NCBI GenBank assembly: GCA_964036045.1
Contig: OZ038386.1
Span: forward strand, 20,546,225-20,610,224
Length of the DNA stretch: 64,000 bases
From: Eutreptiella sp. 'Long Island Sound 2002'
Taxonomy: Eukaryota; Euglenozoa; Euglenophyceae; Eutreptiales; Eutreptiaceae
Reading direction: 5' to 3'
Shown: positions 12,322-23,400 of the stretch, in pieces
Layout: each line of letters begins with the position of its first letter
How positions within the stretch are numbered: position 1 is the first letter of the stretch
Notes under the pieces: model-generated
What the model saw: the letters and a program-made list of their open reading frames with translations, nothing else
Databases searched by the model: none
What the model was told of the DNA's origin: nothing
Program-made: the position numbers and the translations under genes

Positions 12322-12506
12322 CGAGACGCCTGCCTCCCGAAGTTTCTGGGCATACAACTCGGCCTCGTCTCGTAAAACGTCGTGTGTGGCCGACGCAATG
12401 AACGCAGGGCACGCGCCCTTCAAAGTTTCGGCGCGCAAAGGCGAGGCCTTCCATTGCAGACCGGCCGTGGGGTCGGGCAGATACTGATCCCAAATCCAGT
12501 TCATGA
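12322..12506 (-). CDS. Alpha/beta hydrolase exon with catalytic Asp
   Basis: Acceptor ACGTTCACAG| and donor GTCTCG|GTACGTTT bound 185 bases (2 + 61 codons). The product begins V-MNWIWDQYLPDPTAGLQW and includes KASPLRAETLKGACPAFIAS, ATHDVLRDEAELYAQKLREA and GVS. Known form: M-WFWDHYL...SPL-AEDLSGLPPALV-TA--DPLRDEGE-YA-KL-AAGV. The Asp of THDVLRDE is the predicted charge-relay acid. The match is close over the whole length and ends in phase 0. Base composition is GC-rich compared with the TG-repeat intron beside it. Confidence 0.9.
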
Positions 12507-12744
12507 CTGTGAACGTCAGCGCGCATGTGTGAGGCTTGGGTGTGGCTTCGGTGGGACGCGTGTGAGCATGCCTGTGTACGCAGGTGCTTTGTGCATGTGC
12601 AAATGCGTTGGCACGTGGATGTGCCACCCCCCCCGCGCGCGTAATACCGAGGCCTTGTGTCAACCCCCCCCCCCGCGCGTGTGTGTGCGCCAAGGTATCA
12701 ATGCCATTCATGCTCAAACTGCGAGGTTCAACATCCTACGGCTC

Positions 12745-12810
12745 CTGCGTGTGTGTGTGTGTGTGTGTGCGTGCCTGCGTGCGCGCGTGTGTGCGTGCAG
12801 TTGCATGCAC
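12745..12810. repeat. (GT)n microsatellite
   Basis: Runs of GTGTGTGT with GCGTGC interruptions. It is preceded by CTCAAACTGCGAGGTTC, which also precedes (GT)n at 33790. Confidence 0.9.
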
Positions 12811-13258
12811 GAGCGCGGGGGCTGCATGCGTGTGTGCAACTACATGTGGGCGTGCATGTACACTTGTGCACGTGGCTGTGAATGTGAATGTGAAGCGAAG
12901 GACTGTAAGGGATAGCATCTAAGAGGGGGGGCCACTGGTTCAAGTATGAAGGAGGGAGGTCAGCATTGGTCAAGGGAACACCCACCTCCCCTGGCGAAAG
13001 CACGGCTGGAGTCAGGGAAAACCATAGCCACCCAGCTCCTGTCCTGTTCACCACCGTTGGCCGCCTGCCAGTCGTACTGGTCTCAGTTTGCCTCCCAGCT
13101 CCCGAAGATTCTGATGCCCCATTCCCTGGGCATTATTTCGTGAAATACCTGCCACCATGTCATTGTCATGTCTACGTGCCAGCAATCGATATCTGGCCTC
13201 CTTGGTGATCTGTGCCTATCCTGTGCACGCCCTTCTTGTCATCCCATGGGCTGAGCAT

Positions 13259-13372
13259 CAGGGGGGTTCACAAATGGAATGCGGTGATTTCGCGCCGCAA
13301 ATTTTCATAAAAGTCCGCAACCCCACATCCCCGAAATCGCAAATTCCGCACATTCCGCTAAGCCCCCCCCTG
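13259..13372. mobile_element. 114-bp MITE-like palindrome with CAGGGGGG ends
   Basis: It begins CAGGGGGG and ends CCCCCCTG. Internal arms GAATGCGGTGATTTCG and CGAAATCGCAAATTCCGCA pair imperfectly. CAGGG termini and GCGG/CCGC-rich subterminal repeats are hAT-like. No clean 8-bp target duplication was found at these borders. Confidence 0.5.
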
Positions 13373-13574
13373 CAGCCACGCTGGGTCTTGCCTCTGTGTG
13401 CGCCACCTTCCCCGTGCCTGCAACCTTGGCATGCTCCGCTGAAGCATTTGCCAAAGGGCTAGCCCCCTGCAGGCACTCCCCCAGCGCATGCCTGAGGCTG
13501 CGAATTTTCATGATTGAAAATTCACTCTCCGTTTCTCAAAGTACTGAGGGGGTACGGCACAAAGGGCACTGTTC

Positions 13575-13820
13575 GCTCGGTGCAGGCCTTTGCTTAGTGA
13601 TACTGGGGGGGGGGGGGGGGTCAAATTGGCCCCCCGGGATTTTGGCTGACCCACCCACCCACATCAGAAAATTTTTCCTCAGGAAAAAAATGAAATTTAT
13701 CAAAGGGGCCCGAACTTGGAGGTCCATTTTAGGTACACAAACTTTTTTTTGGCCTCTGACCCCCCCCCCCCCCCCCGTATAGTATCAACCAGCCACTAAG
13801 CAAAGGCCTGGCTCGGTGAC
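13575..13820. mobile_element. Fold-back element with G15/C15 inverted ends
   Basis: Left arm GGCCTTTGCTTAGTG...TACT then a G run and TCAAATTGGCC. Right arm GGCCTCTGA, C run, GTATAGTATC, CACTAAGCAAAGGCC: inverted partners. The centre contains TTTTTCCTCAGGAAAAAAAT, close to TTTTCCTCAGGGGAAAAATG inside the hAT element at 44983-45010, so it may be a non-autonomous relative. Confidence 0.65.
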
Positions 13821-14291
13821 AAGAGATTGTAATGCACCCCTCCATCCTGATCCAGCCCCACATGATCTGCGAGGCATCCTCAACGTGCCAGAGGTACACC
13901 ATACGACAGATGGCAAGGGAATATTCCAGCATCAGGCTTCGTATATAAAGGGGGGGGGGGGTCCCCGACCTTTACACCCACCCACCCAAAAACGATTTGT
14001 TGACCCAAAACTTGGCTCAGGGAAAACCTAACTTGAATAAGCGACCTCTCCCGAGACCCACACACACACTCTTCCCAAATAGCTCTACGTACGAAGCCTG
14101 TCCAGCGCCTACAGCCCCAGTGGAACTGCACCCTTCCCAACACTTGTATATTCCCCTTGGTGGGCCAAGGTTCAAGCACCACCAGCACCACCAGCACTGC
14201 TTGATGACCCCTCTCAGCATGGCCCGAATGTGGTCACTGACGATACTGCCTTCGATCGTACTGCTTGGTTGCACCGCAAGGCGGGAAGGAC

Positions 14292-14376
14292 CTGCTTTCG
14301 TGACCACGGGCCCTCTGGCGTGCTCCTGCCATGACTGCGAGTTCCGCGCTGCATCGACTGGGGGACATATGAGCAC
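14292..14376 (-). CDS. Alpha/beta hydrolase exon, VLI-PP strand
   Basis: Acceptor CCCCTGTTTCAG| and donor AAAGCAG|GTCCTTCC bound 85 bases (28 codons + 1). The product is VLICPPVDAARNSQSWQEHA then RGPVVTKA. Known family form: LIYPxxD----SY-ENA-GP-LT, so the match is good, with C for Y in the LIYP motif. Entry in phase 0 fits the exon ending at 32526. The leftover G plus TC at 12506 gives V, joining ...VVTKA-V-MNWIWDQYL, again the usual family continuation. This exon lies downstream of the satellite array in the direction of transcription and proves that the array is intronic if the assembly is correct. Confidence 0.85.
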
Positions 14377-14489
14377 CTGAAACAGGGGCAGTGCAAACTT
14401 TTTTGATTTCAATTTTAACCGCTGTTGGTTCACCACCAAATGCTGGCAGTTGCACCGCCCCTGTGGGCCGTGCACAACACTCAGACTCA

Positions 14490-14605
14490 GACAATTGTGT
14501 GACACTGGATGTATTGACCGGGCTATTTCCCCTGACTTTTGAAACTTCAGCCCTCGGCCATTTGTGTTGTCCTTGAAACCATGGGATGATGATCACCAGG
14601 GGGGG
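14490..14605. repeat. Diverged dispersed repeat, partner near 52705-52830
   Basis: GATGTATTGACCG, GCTATTT and GGC-ATTTGTGTTGTCC occur in the same order in both places. Confidence 0.5.
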
Positions 14606-14949
14606 GGGGGGTGACATTCTACAATACTCCTCTTTTTAATGTTGTCCCCTGAAATTGATGGAGGCTGAGTAAGCACTGTGCTGGGGAGGATTTTGACAAG
14701 TCCCTCAGCAGCCCGGCTGATGTTGAGCCTCACAGCATGTTGAAAAGCTCGCAGTGAATTGGGTATGGGTTATGTTGCCATTTTTCACTCCGGAACTCAC
14801 CCACTCATGGCTCTGCCCTCAGGCGGCGGGTCCACGGAAATTACCACACACAGAGCTCCTCCATCACCAATCGTCTTTTTTTGAACCTGGTAAGAAACAC
14901 CCCGAGGGAGCGCCTGCCAAGTGGCAGCCACCCAAGAGCCATGAGAGAG

Positions 14950-14956
14950 TGTGTGA

Positions 14957-15022
<66 letters not shown>

Positions 15023-15195
15023 CTGGATGTGTGTATGTGGGTGCGTGCATGAGCCGCGAAATGGGTGGATATGTCGATCTGGTGGTCCCATTTGTGGGCA
15101 GGGATGTGTGGTGTGGACCATAACAGTGTGAGCATGACTGCAGTAAGGTGTCGGGGGTTGTAGGATGGGCTGGGGTGTGACCATTCGTGGGGCAA
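14950..15195. repeat. (GT)n plus ~180-bp dispersed repeat, copy 1
   Basis: A long (GT)n is followed by GGCTGGAT, GGGTGCGTGCATGAGCC, ATGG-T-GACAT-like words, AGGATGGGCTGGGGTGTGAC. The partner with the same layout is at 33900-34140. Confidence 0.85.
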
Positions 15196-15665
15196 TATGG
15201 GGGGAATGTTTGCCCGGCGCGCGCCTGGCGCGCTGCTTTTCTATTAATTATCCCGACTTCAGCCCCAGATTTAGCCTCTCATGGATAAGCCCCCCGAGTA
15301 GACCACGTTGCATTGCACACCTTCCCTACAAAGCACGTTGCACAATAAAGCAATAGCCGTGAATTCAACAACTCCAACTGTCATTTGTATTGTACTTAGC
15401 AAACGACATTGCTCTCACAAGTGTGGGTGTCAATACATTTAGTACAATAGTGCTCCTTACACTAATCACAAACTGCGACGGTGGAGCACTTCTGACAACA
15501 CGACACACACACTTTTGCCTCATCCTCTACCTCATCTTGCGTGGCGGCCGAGTTGCTTTGGTCAGTCCAAACATGAGGTGGGACATGCTCCCATGGTCCA
15601 TAGGGGGGGGGGGGGGCAGACTTGCCTGCAAATGCAAAATTGGGTAAAATGCATCAAAATACGGA

Positions 15666-16260
15666 TTGACGGTGCAACTCATTGGGGCCGCCACGCCAGA
15701 TGTTCCTAACCAAACCCCAATGCCACAGGAGATTCGATGGGCCGACAGGTTGAATCCTTTCGACCGTTGTCCCCATTTTCCATTCTTTATGACGCATTTC
15801 ACGGGCTCCATGCCCATCAGTTCCATTGGCGGGATATGGAGTGCAAACTTGTGGAATCCTAAGTATGCGTCGCATGTTTACAAGGTGACTGTTGCCGTTG
15901 ATATGTTGGGCAACATTATATGGATTTGCCCCTTGGCCCCCGGGACATTAGCTGATGTTTTGATTTGGGATGGGTATGGACCTTCTTGTACCCGAGTTGA
16001 TTTCTTTGATTTCGAAGTTGCATGATGGTGCTTATAAAGGCCAGATTCATCTCATTGTGCCATTCATTGGAAGAAAGAATGGCACTTTGACAGCCCGCCA
16101 ACAATCTTACAATGACGTGCACAGGTGGTATAGGGCACGCATTGAGCAGTTGTTGGACAACATGGTTCAGGTACTCGCGAACACGGGCAACACTCTGCCG
16201 CGAAGAACCTCCGAACACCCTTCGGTGGGAGATATGAAAGCACCGCTCTCTGCAGGTGGG
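15666..16260 (+). pseudogene. DDE transposase relic (Harbinger/PIF-like)
   Basis: The frame from 15666 gives KYASHVYKVTVAVDMLGNII followed by WICPLAPGTLADVLIWDGYG, the usual strand-turn-strand before and around the second catalytic Asp (pattern PG--hD--vw). A +1 shift near 15985 leads into KLHDGAYKGQIHLIVPFIGR, then LTARQQSYNDVHRWYRARIE-QLLDNM, the classical C-terminal block of DDE_Tnp_4 transposases (GAYkG--HLiVPF...LT--Q--YN--h-WYRaRIE). The DGT-like first catalytic motif is not recognisable (HFTGSMPI occupies its place). The coding series needs at least one frameshift, so this copy is probably dead. It faces the accessory gene at 16552-17387 tail to tail. A two-gene layout is typical of Harbinger elements. 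Confidence 0.75.
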
Positions 16261-16551
16261 GTGTGTTTCATCCAAAAAAAAATTGAAACAACGACTCACG
16301 GTCAAGGAGCTCGGGGTGCCCGTACTTCATCAAAAATTCCTCCAAGGTTTCTGCATCCGCACCCATCCGTGCAAACTGGGTACGCACACAGGCGGACTTA
16401 CACCGTTTCACCCACCGTTTCACCCACCACTGGACACCACCACCCTTGCCTCGTCATAAACAGGGTGCAAAGGGTGTGCCAAATTCTTCGACACAGCGAG
16501 AAGGTACTCCAAAATGTCATCCGACGAGAAGGTACTCCAAAATCTCATCCT

Positions 16552-17057
16552 CTATTTTCTTGTTCTCCCTCTTACACTCTTCCGCCGTGTACTCTCTTTC
16601 AGTGGAGGGTGGTTAAGCAGGGTTGGGCTGGGGCTTGGGTTTGCGTTTTGCCGGCTTGGGTTTGGGTTGAGGATTGGGTTGGGGTTTGGGTTGAGGTTTG
16701 GGTTGGGCTGGGCTTCAACATTGGAACTTGAGCTAGAACTAGAACTTGAGCTAGAACTGGAAGTTGAATTGGAGGTAAGCATTCCAAACAATGTACGTTG
16801 CCCTTGGGCTGCTGGCGATGGTGCCGATGAACTCGAATTCTGAGCTTGCTTGGCAACCTCTTCCTGTCTACGAGCCCTTAGCCGTGAAACCTCTGCATAA
16901 AAAGTAGCACGGGGCACGGTTCCCCCCTCCAGATGCTCTATGTCCTTTGGTAGGTGGTGGCCTTTATCACGCACGCAAGCCTTCCCCGATGTTTGCGATG
17001 CACACTTTGTCGGCCGTACTTCTTCATCTTCATCGTCCGAAAGTAGCCCGGGGGGCA
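16552..17057 (-). CDS. Transposon accessory protein, exon 2 (coiled basic and low-complexity)
   Basis: Acceptor CTGCCTTTCCAG| enters in phase after exon 1 (G|TG gives V): V-PPGLLSDDEDEEVRPTKC, a charged stretch KDIEHLEGGTVPRATFYAEV, SRLRARRQEEVAKQAQ, QRTLFGML, then a poly-Ser run, an Asn-Pro repeat and a basic C-terminus ending RRKSVRGRTRK before the stop. Joined with exon 1 the frame is 245 codons with no interruption, notable beside a frameshifted transposase. Function unknown; the position suggests a DNA-binding or nuclear-import partner of the DDE transposase. The Asn-Pro and Ser runs come from TTGGGT- and TAGAACT-type simple repeats. Confidence 0.55.
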
Positions 17058-17158
17058 CTGGAAAGGCAGCGCGTGACGGGCATGGCTGTGTGATGGGGAC
17101 GGTGATGATGTTCGCAGCGGGGTGCGGCCACGGAGAGGGCTACCACCACTCGCGTCAC
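17058..17158 (-). other. 101-bp intron of the accessory gene
   Basis: GTGACG...TTTCCAG borders, and phase 1 is kept across it. It is much shorter than introns of the two host genes. Confidence 0.5.
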
Positions 17159-17387
17159 CGGGGATGTGATCGGCCGGTGGACTTGAGGGGGATGGTGGGG
17201 GTGAGTCCCAACTAGGGATACCGAAGAAGACGGCATCCATGGGGCAACAATGGTTCACGACCCGCACCCCATCTTGATGATACTCCGACTCCACGTAACC
17301 TTCATCGGAACGGCCAACCACCTTCACGGGAACACAAAGCCCAGATGACGTGGTGTAAAACACCTTGTCCCCAATGTCCAAGTCCAT
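17159..17387 (-). CDS. Transposon accessory protein, exon 1 (SH3/Tudor-like fold)
   Basis: From ATG 17387: MDLDIGDKVFYTTSSGLCVP, VKVVGRSDEGYVESEYHQDG, VRVVNHCCPMDAVFFGIPSW, then Pro/Ser-rich DSPPPSPSSPPADHIP and donor CCCCG|GTGACGCG. The intron 17058-17158 is 101 bases. 'GD-V-Y....G..V.A.VVG....G.V...Y..DGVRVVNH' is a five-strand SH3/Tudor/chromo-barrel pattern often found in transposon proteins. I infer the fold from pattern only. The frame stays open upstream to 17465, inside the first satellite unit, so the satellite begins only about 70 bases upstream of this start codon. Confidence 0.5.
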
Positions 17388-17458
17388 ATCAAATGTCAAA
17401 AGAGGTCCGAGGACACGAGCAACAAAAGTTGGTTTCCTCAATAGCACCGGAAGGTTGG

Positions 17459-20400
17459 GGCCCAAAAGAGGGCGGAAATGCTACGTCACTCCTGCATTCT
17501 CGGGGACCCCCAAACAAAAAGGGGACAAAATCAGAATTGGATGCCTCACCCCTGCCTTCTCAGGGGCCCAAAAGAGGGCGGAAAGGCTACGTCACTCCTG
17601 CATTCTCGGGGACCCCCAAACAAAAGGGGGACAAAATCAGAATTGGCTGCCTCACCCCTGCCTTCTTGGGAATCCAAAAGAGGGCGGAAATGCTATGTCA
17701 CTCTTGCATTCTCGGGGATCCCCAAACAAAAGGGGGACAAAATCAGAATTGGATGCCTCACCCCTGCCTTCTCGGGAATCCAAAAGAGGGCGGAAATGCT
17801 ATGTCACTCCTGCATTCTCGGGGACCCCCAAACAAAAGGGGGACAAAATCAGAATTGGATGCCTCACCCCTGCCTTCTTGGGGGCCCAAAAGAGGGCGGA
17901 AATGCTATGTCACTCCTGCATTCTCGGGGATCCCCAAACAAAAGGGGGACAAAATCAGAATTGGATGCCTCACCCCTGCCTTCTCGGGGGCCCAAAAGAG
18001 GGCGGAAATGCTACGTCACTCCTGCATTCTCGGGGATCCCCAAACAAAAGGGGGACAAAATCAGAATTGCATGCCTCACGCCTGCCATCTTGGGGGCCCA
18101 AAAGAGGGCGGAAATGCTACGTCACTCCTGCATTCTCGGGGACCCCCAAACAAAAGGGGGACAAACTCAGAATTGGATGCCTCACGCCTGCCATCTTGGG
18201 GGCCCAAAAGAGGGCGGAAATGCTACGTCACCCCTGCATTCTCGGGGACCCCCAAACAAAAGGGGGACAAAATCAGAATTGGATGCCTCACCCCTGCCTT
18301 CTTGGGGGCCCAAAAGAGGGCGGAAATGCTACGTCACCCCTGCATTCTCGGGGATCCCCAAACAAAAGGGGGACAAAATCAGAATTGGATGCCTCACCCT
18401 TGCCTTCTTGGGGGCCCAAAAGAGGGCGGAAATGCTACGTCACTCCTGCATTCTCGGGGATCCCCAAACAAAAGGGGGACAAAATCAGAATTGGATGCCT
18501 CACCCCTGCCTTCTTGGGGGCCCAAAAGAGGGCGGAAATGCTACGTCACCCCTGCATTCTCGGGGATCCCCAAACAAAGAGGGGACAAAATCAGAATTGG
18601 ATGCCTCACCCCTGCCTTCTCGGGAATCCAAAAGAGGGCGGAAATGCTACGCCACTCCTGCATTCTCGGGGATCCCCAAACAAAGGGGGACAAAATCAGA
18701 ATTGGATGCCTCACCCCTGCCTTCAAAGGGGCCCAAAAGAGGGCGGAAATGCTACGTCACTCCTGCATTCTCGGGGATCCCCAAACAAAAGGGGGACAAA
18801 ATCAGAATTGGATGCCTCACCCATGCCTTCTCGGGAATCCAAAAGAGGGCGGAAATGCTACGTCACTCCTGCATTCTCGGGGACCCCCAAACAAAAAGGG
18901 GACACAATCAGAATTGGATGCCTCACCCCTGCCTTCTCGGGGGCCCAAAAGAGGGCGGAAATGCTATGTCAGCCCTGCATTCTCGGGGACCCCCAAACAA
19001 AAGGGGGACAAAATCAGAATTGCATGCCTCAGCCCTGCCTTCTTGGGGGCCCAAAAGAGGGTGGAAATGCTACGTCACTCCTGCATTCTCAGAATCCCCA
19101 AACAAAAGGGGGACAAAATCAGAATTGGATGCCTCACCCCTGCCTTCTTGGGGGCCCAAAAGAGGGCGGAAATGCTACGTCACTCCTGCATTCTCGGGGA
19201 TCCCCAAAGAAAAGGGGGACAAAATCAGAATTGGATGCCTCACCCCTGCCTTCTCGGGAATCCAAAAGAGGGCGGAAATGCTACGTCACTCCTGCATTCT
19301 CGGGGATCCCCAAACAAAAGGGGGACAAAATCAAAATTGCATGCCTCACCCCTGCCTTCTCAGGGGCCCAAAAGAGGGCGGAAATGCTATGTCACTCCTA
19401 CGTTCCCGGGGATCCCCAAACAAAAGGGGGACAAAATCAGAATTGGATGCCTCACCCCTGCCTTCTCAGGGGCCCAAAAGAGGGCGGAAATGCTACGTCA
19501 CTCCCGCATTCTCGGGGACCCCCAAACAAAAGGGGGACAAAATCAGAAATTGGCTACCTCACCCCTGCCTTCTTGGGGGCCCAAAAGAGGGCGGAAATGC
19601 TACGTCACTCCTGCATTCTCGGGGATCCCCAAACAAAGGGGGACAAAATCAGAATTGGATGCCTCACCCCTGCCTTCTCGGGAATCCAAAAGAGGGCGGA
19701 AATGCTACGTCACTCCTGCATTCTCGGGGATCCCCAAACAAAGGGGGACAAAATCAGAATTGCATGCCTCACCCCTGCCTTCTCAGGGGCCCAAAAGAGG
19801 GCGGAAATGCTATGTCACCCCTGCATTCTCGGGGATCCCCAAACAAAAGGGGGACAAAATCAGAATTGGATGCCTCACCCCTGCCTTCTCAGGGGCCCAA
19901 AAGAGGGCGGAAATGCTACGTCACTCCCGCATTCTCGGGGACCCCCAAACAAAAGGGGGACAAAATCAGAATTGGATGCCTCACCCCTGCCTTCTCAGGG
20001 GCCCAAAAGAGGGCGGAAATGCTACGTCACTCCCGCATTCTCGGGGACCCCCAAACAAAGGGGGACAAAATCAGAATTGGATGCCTCACCCCTGCCTTCT
20101 CGGGAATCCAAAAGAGGGCGGAAATGCTACGTCACTCCTGCATTCTCGGGGATCCCCAAACAAAGGGGGACAAAATCAGAATTGGATGCCTCACCCCTGC
20201 CTTCTCGGGAATCCAAAAGAGGGCGGAAATGCTACGTCACTCCTGCATTCTCGGGGATCCCCAAACAAAGGGGGACAAAATCAGAATTGCATGCCTCACC
20301 CCTGCCTTCTCAGGGGCCCAAAAGAGGGCGGAAATGCTATGTCACCCCTGCATTCTCGGGGATCCCCAAACAAAAGGGGGACAAAATCAGAATTGGATGC

Positions 20401-23400
20401 CTCACCCCTGCCTTCTTGGGGGCCCAAAAGAGGGCGGAAATGCTATGTCACCCCCGTATTCTCGGGGGCCCAAAAGAGGCCAGAAATGCTACGTCACCCC
20501 TGCATTCTCGGGGACCCCCAAACAAAAGGGGGACAAAATCAAAATTGGATGCCTCATCCCTGCCTTCTCGGGAATCCCAAAGAGGGCGGAAATGCTACGT
20601 CACTCCTGCATTCTCGGGGATCCCCAAACAAAAGGGGGACAAAATCAGAATTGGATGCCTCACCCCTGCCTTCTCGGAAATCCAAAAGAGGGCGGAAATG
20701 CTATGTCACTCCTGCATTCTCGGGGACCCCCAAACAAAAGGGGGACAAAATCAGAATTGGCTACCTCACCACTGCCTTCTTGGGGGCCCAAAAGAGGGTG
20801 AAAATGCTACGTCACTCCTGCATTCTCGGGGATCCCCAAAGAAAAGGGGGACAAAATCAGAATCGGATGCCTCACCCCTGCCTGCTCGGGGGCCCAAAAA
20901 AGGGTGGAAATGCTAAGTCACCCTGGCATTCTCGGGGACCCCCAAACAAAAGGGGGACAAAATCAGAATTGGATGCCTCAGCCCTGCCTGCTCGGGGGCC
21001 CAAAAAAGGGCGGAAATGCTACGTCACTCCTGCATTCTCGGGGACCCCCAAACAAAAGGGGGACAAAATCAGAATTGGATGCCTCACCCCTGCCTTCTTG
21101 GGGGCCCAAAAGAGGGCGGAAATGCTACGTCACTCCCCCATTCTCGGGGACCCCCAAACAAAAGGGGGACAAAATCAGAATTGGATGCCTCACCCCTGCC
21201 TTCTCGGGAATCCAAAAGAGGGCGGAAATGCTACGTCACTCCTGCATTCTCGGGGACCCCCAAACAAAAGGGGGACAAAATCAGAATTGGCTTCCTCACC
21301 CCTGCCTTCTCGGGAATGCAAAAGAGGGCGGAAATGCTATGTCACTCGTGCATTCTCGGGGACCCCCAAACAAAAGGGGGACAAATTCAGAATTACATGC
21401 CTCACCCCTGCCTTCTCGGGAATCCCAAAGAGGGCGGAAATGCTACGTCACCCCTGCATTCTCGGGGATCCCCAAACAAAAAGGGGACAAAATCAGAATT
21501 GGATGCCTCACCCCTGCCTTTTCAGGGGCCCAAAAAAGGGCGGAAATGCTACGTCACTCCTGCATTCTCGGGGACCCCTAAACAAAAGGGGGACAAAATC
21601 AGAATTGGATGCCTCACCCCTGCCTTCTTGGGAATCCGAAAGAGGGCGGAAATGCTACATCACCCCTGCATTCTCGGGGATCCCCAAACAAAAGGGGGAC
21701 AGAATCAGAATGGGATGCCTCACCCCTGCCTTCTTGGGGGCCCAAAAGAGGGCGGAAATGCTACATCACCCCTGCATTCTCGGGGATCCCCAAACAAAAG
21801 GGGGACAAAATCAGAATTGGATGCCTCACCCGTGCCTTCTCAGGGGCCCAAAAAAGGGCAGAAATGCTACGTCACTCCTGCATTCTCGGGGATCCCCAAA
21901 CAAAAGGGGGACAAAATCAGAATTGGATGCCTCACCCCTGCCTTCTTGGGGGCCCAAAAGAGGGCGGAAATGCTATGTCACCCCTGGGTTCTCAGGGATC
22001 CCCAAACAAAGGGGGACAAAATCAGAATTGCATGCCTCACCCCTGCCTTCTCGGTAATCCAAAACAAGGCGGAAATGCTACGTCACTCCTGCATTCTCGG
22101 GGACCCCCAAACAAAAGGGGGACAAAATCAGAATTGGATGCCTCACCCCTGCCTTCTCAGGGGCCCAAAAAAGGGCAGAAATGCTACGTCACTCCTGCAT
22201 TCTCGGGGACCCCCAAACAAAAGGGGGACAAATTCGAATTGGATGCCTCACCCCTGCCTTCTTGGGGGCCCGAAAGAGGGCGGAAATGCTACGTCACCCC
22301 TTCATTCTCCGGGATCCCCAAACAAAAGGGGGACAAAATCAGAATTGGCTACCTCACCCCTGCCTTCTCGGGAATCCAAAAGAGGGCGGAAATGCTACGT
22401 CACTCCTGCATTCTCGGGGACCCCCAAACAAAAGGGGGACAAAATCAGAATTGGCTACCTCAGCCCTGCCTTCTTGGCAGCCCAAAAGAGGGTGAAAATG
22501 GTATGTCACTCCTGCATTCTCGGGGATCCCCAAACAAAAGGGGGACAAAATCAGAATTGGATGCCTCACCCCTGCCTTCTCGGGAATCCAAAAGAGGGCG
22601 GAAATGCTATGTCACTCCTGCATTCTCGGGGATCCCCAAACAAAGGGGAGACACAATCAGAATTGCATGCCTCACCCCTGCCTTCTCGGGAATCCAAAAG
22701 AGGGCGGAAATGCTACGTCACTCCTGAATTCTCGGGGACCCCCAAACAAAAGGGGGACAAAATCAGAATTGGCTGCCTCACCCCTGCCTTCTTGGGGGCC
22801 CAAAAGAGGGCGGAAATGCTATGTCACCCCTGCATTCTCGGGGACCCCCAAACAAAAGGGGGACAAAATCAGAATTGCATGCCTCACCCCTGCCTTCTCG
22901 GGAATCCGAAAGAGGGCGGAAATGCTACGTCACTCCTGCATTCTCGGGGACCCCCAAACAAAAGGGGGACAAAATCACAATTGGCTGCCTCACCCCTGCC
23001 TTCTTGGGGGCCCAAAAGAGGGCGGAAATGCTATGCCACCCCTGCATTCTCGGGGATCCCCAAACAAAAGGGGGACAAAATCAGAATTGGATGCCTCACC
23101 CTTGCCTTCTCGGGAATCCAAAAGAGGGCGGAAATGCTACGTCACCCCTGCATTCTCGGGGACCCCCAAACAAAAGGGGGACAAAATCAGAATTGGATGC
23201 CTCACCCCTGCCTTCTTGGGGGCCCAAAAGAGGGCGGAAATGCTACGTCACCCCTGCATTCTCGGGGATCCCCAAACAAAAGGGGGACAAAATCAGAATT
23301 GGATGCCTCACCCCTGCCTTCTCGGGAATCCAAAAGAGGGCGGAAATGCTATGCCACTCCTGCATTCTCGGGGATACCCAAACAAAAGGGGGACAAAATC

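Noticed and set aside
13259-13372. 8-bp target duplication for the CAGGGGGG palindrome
   Set aside because: CTGAGCAT and CAGCCACG do not match; element status kept only as MITE-like.
14754-15195. Cys-Val or Thr-His repeat proteins
   Set aside because: Translations of (GT)n microsatellite.
15916-16305. Minus-strand 129-codon frame
   Set aside because: Antisense shadow of the DDE transposase block, which has clear family motifs on the plus strand.
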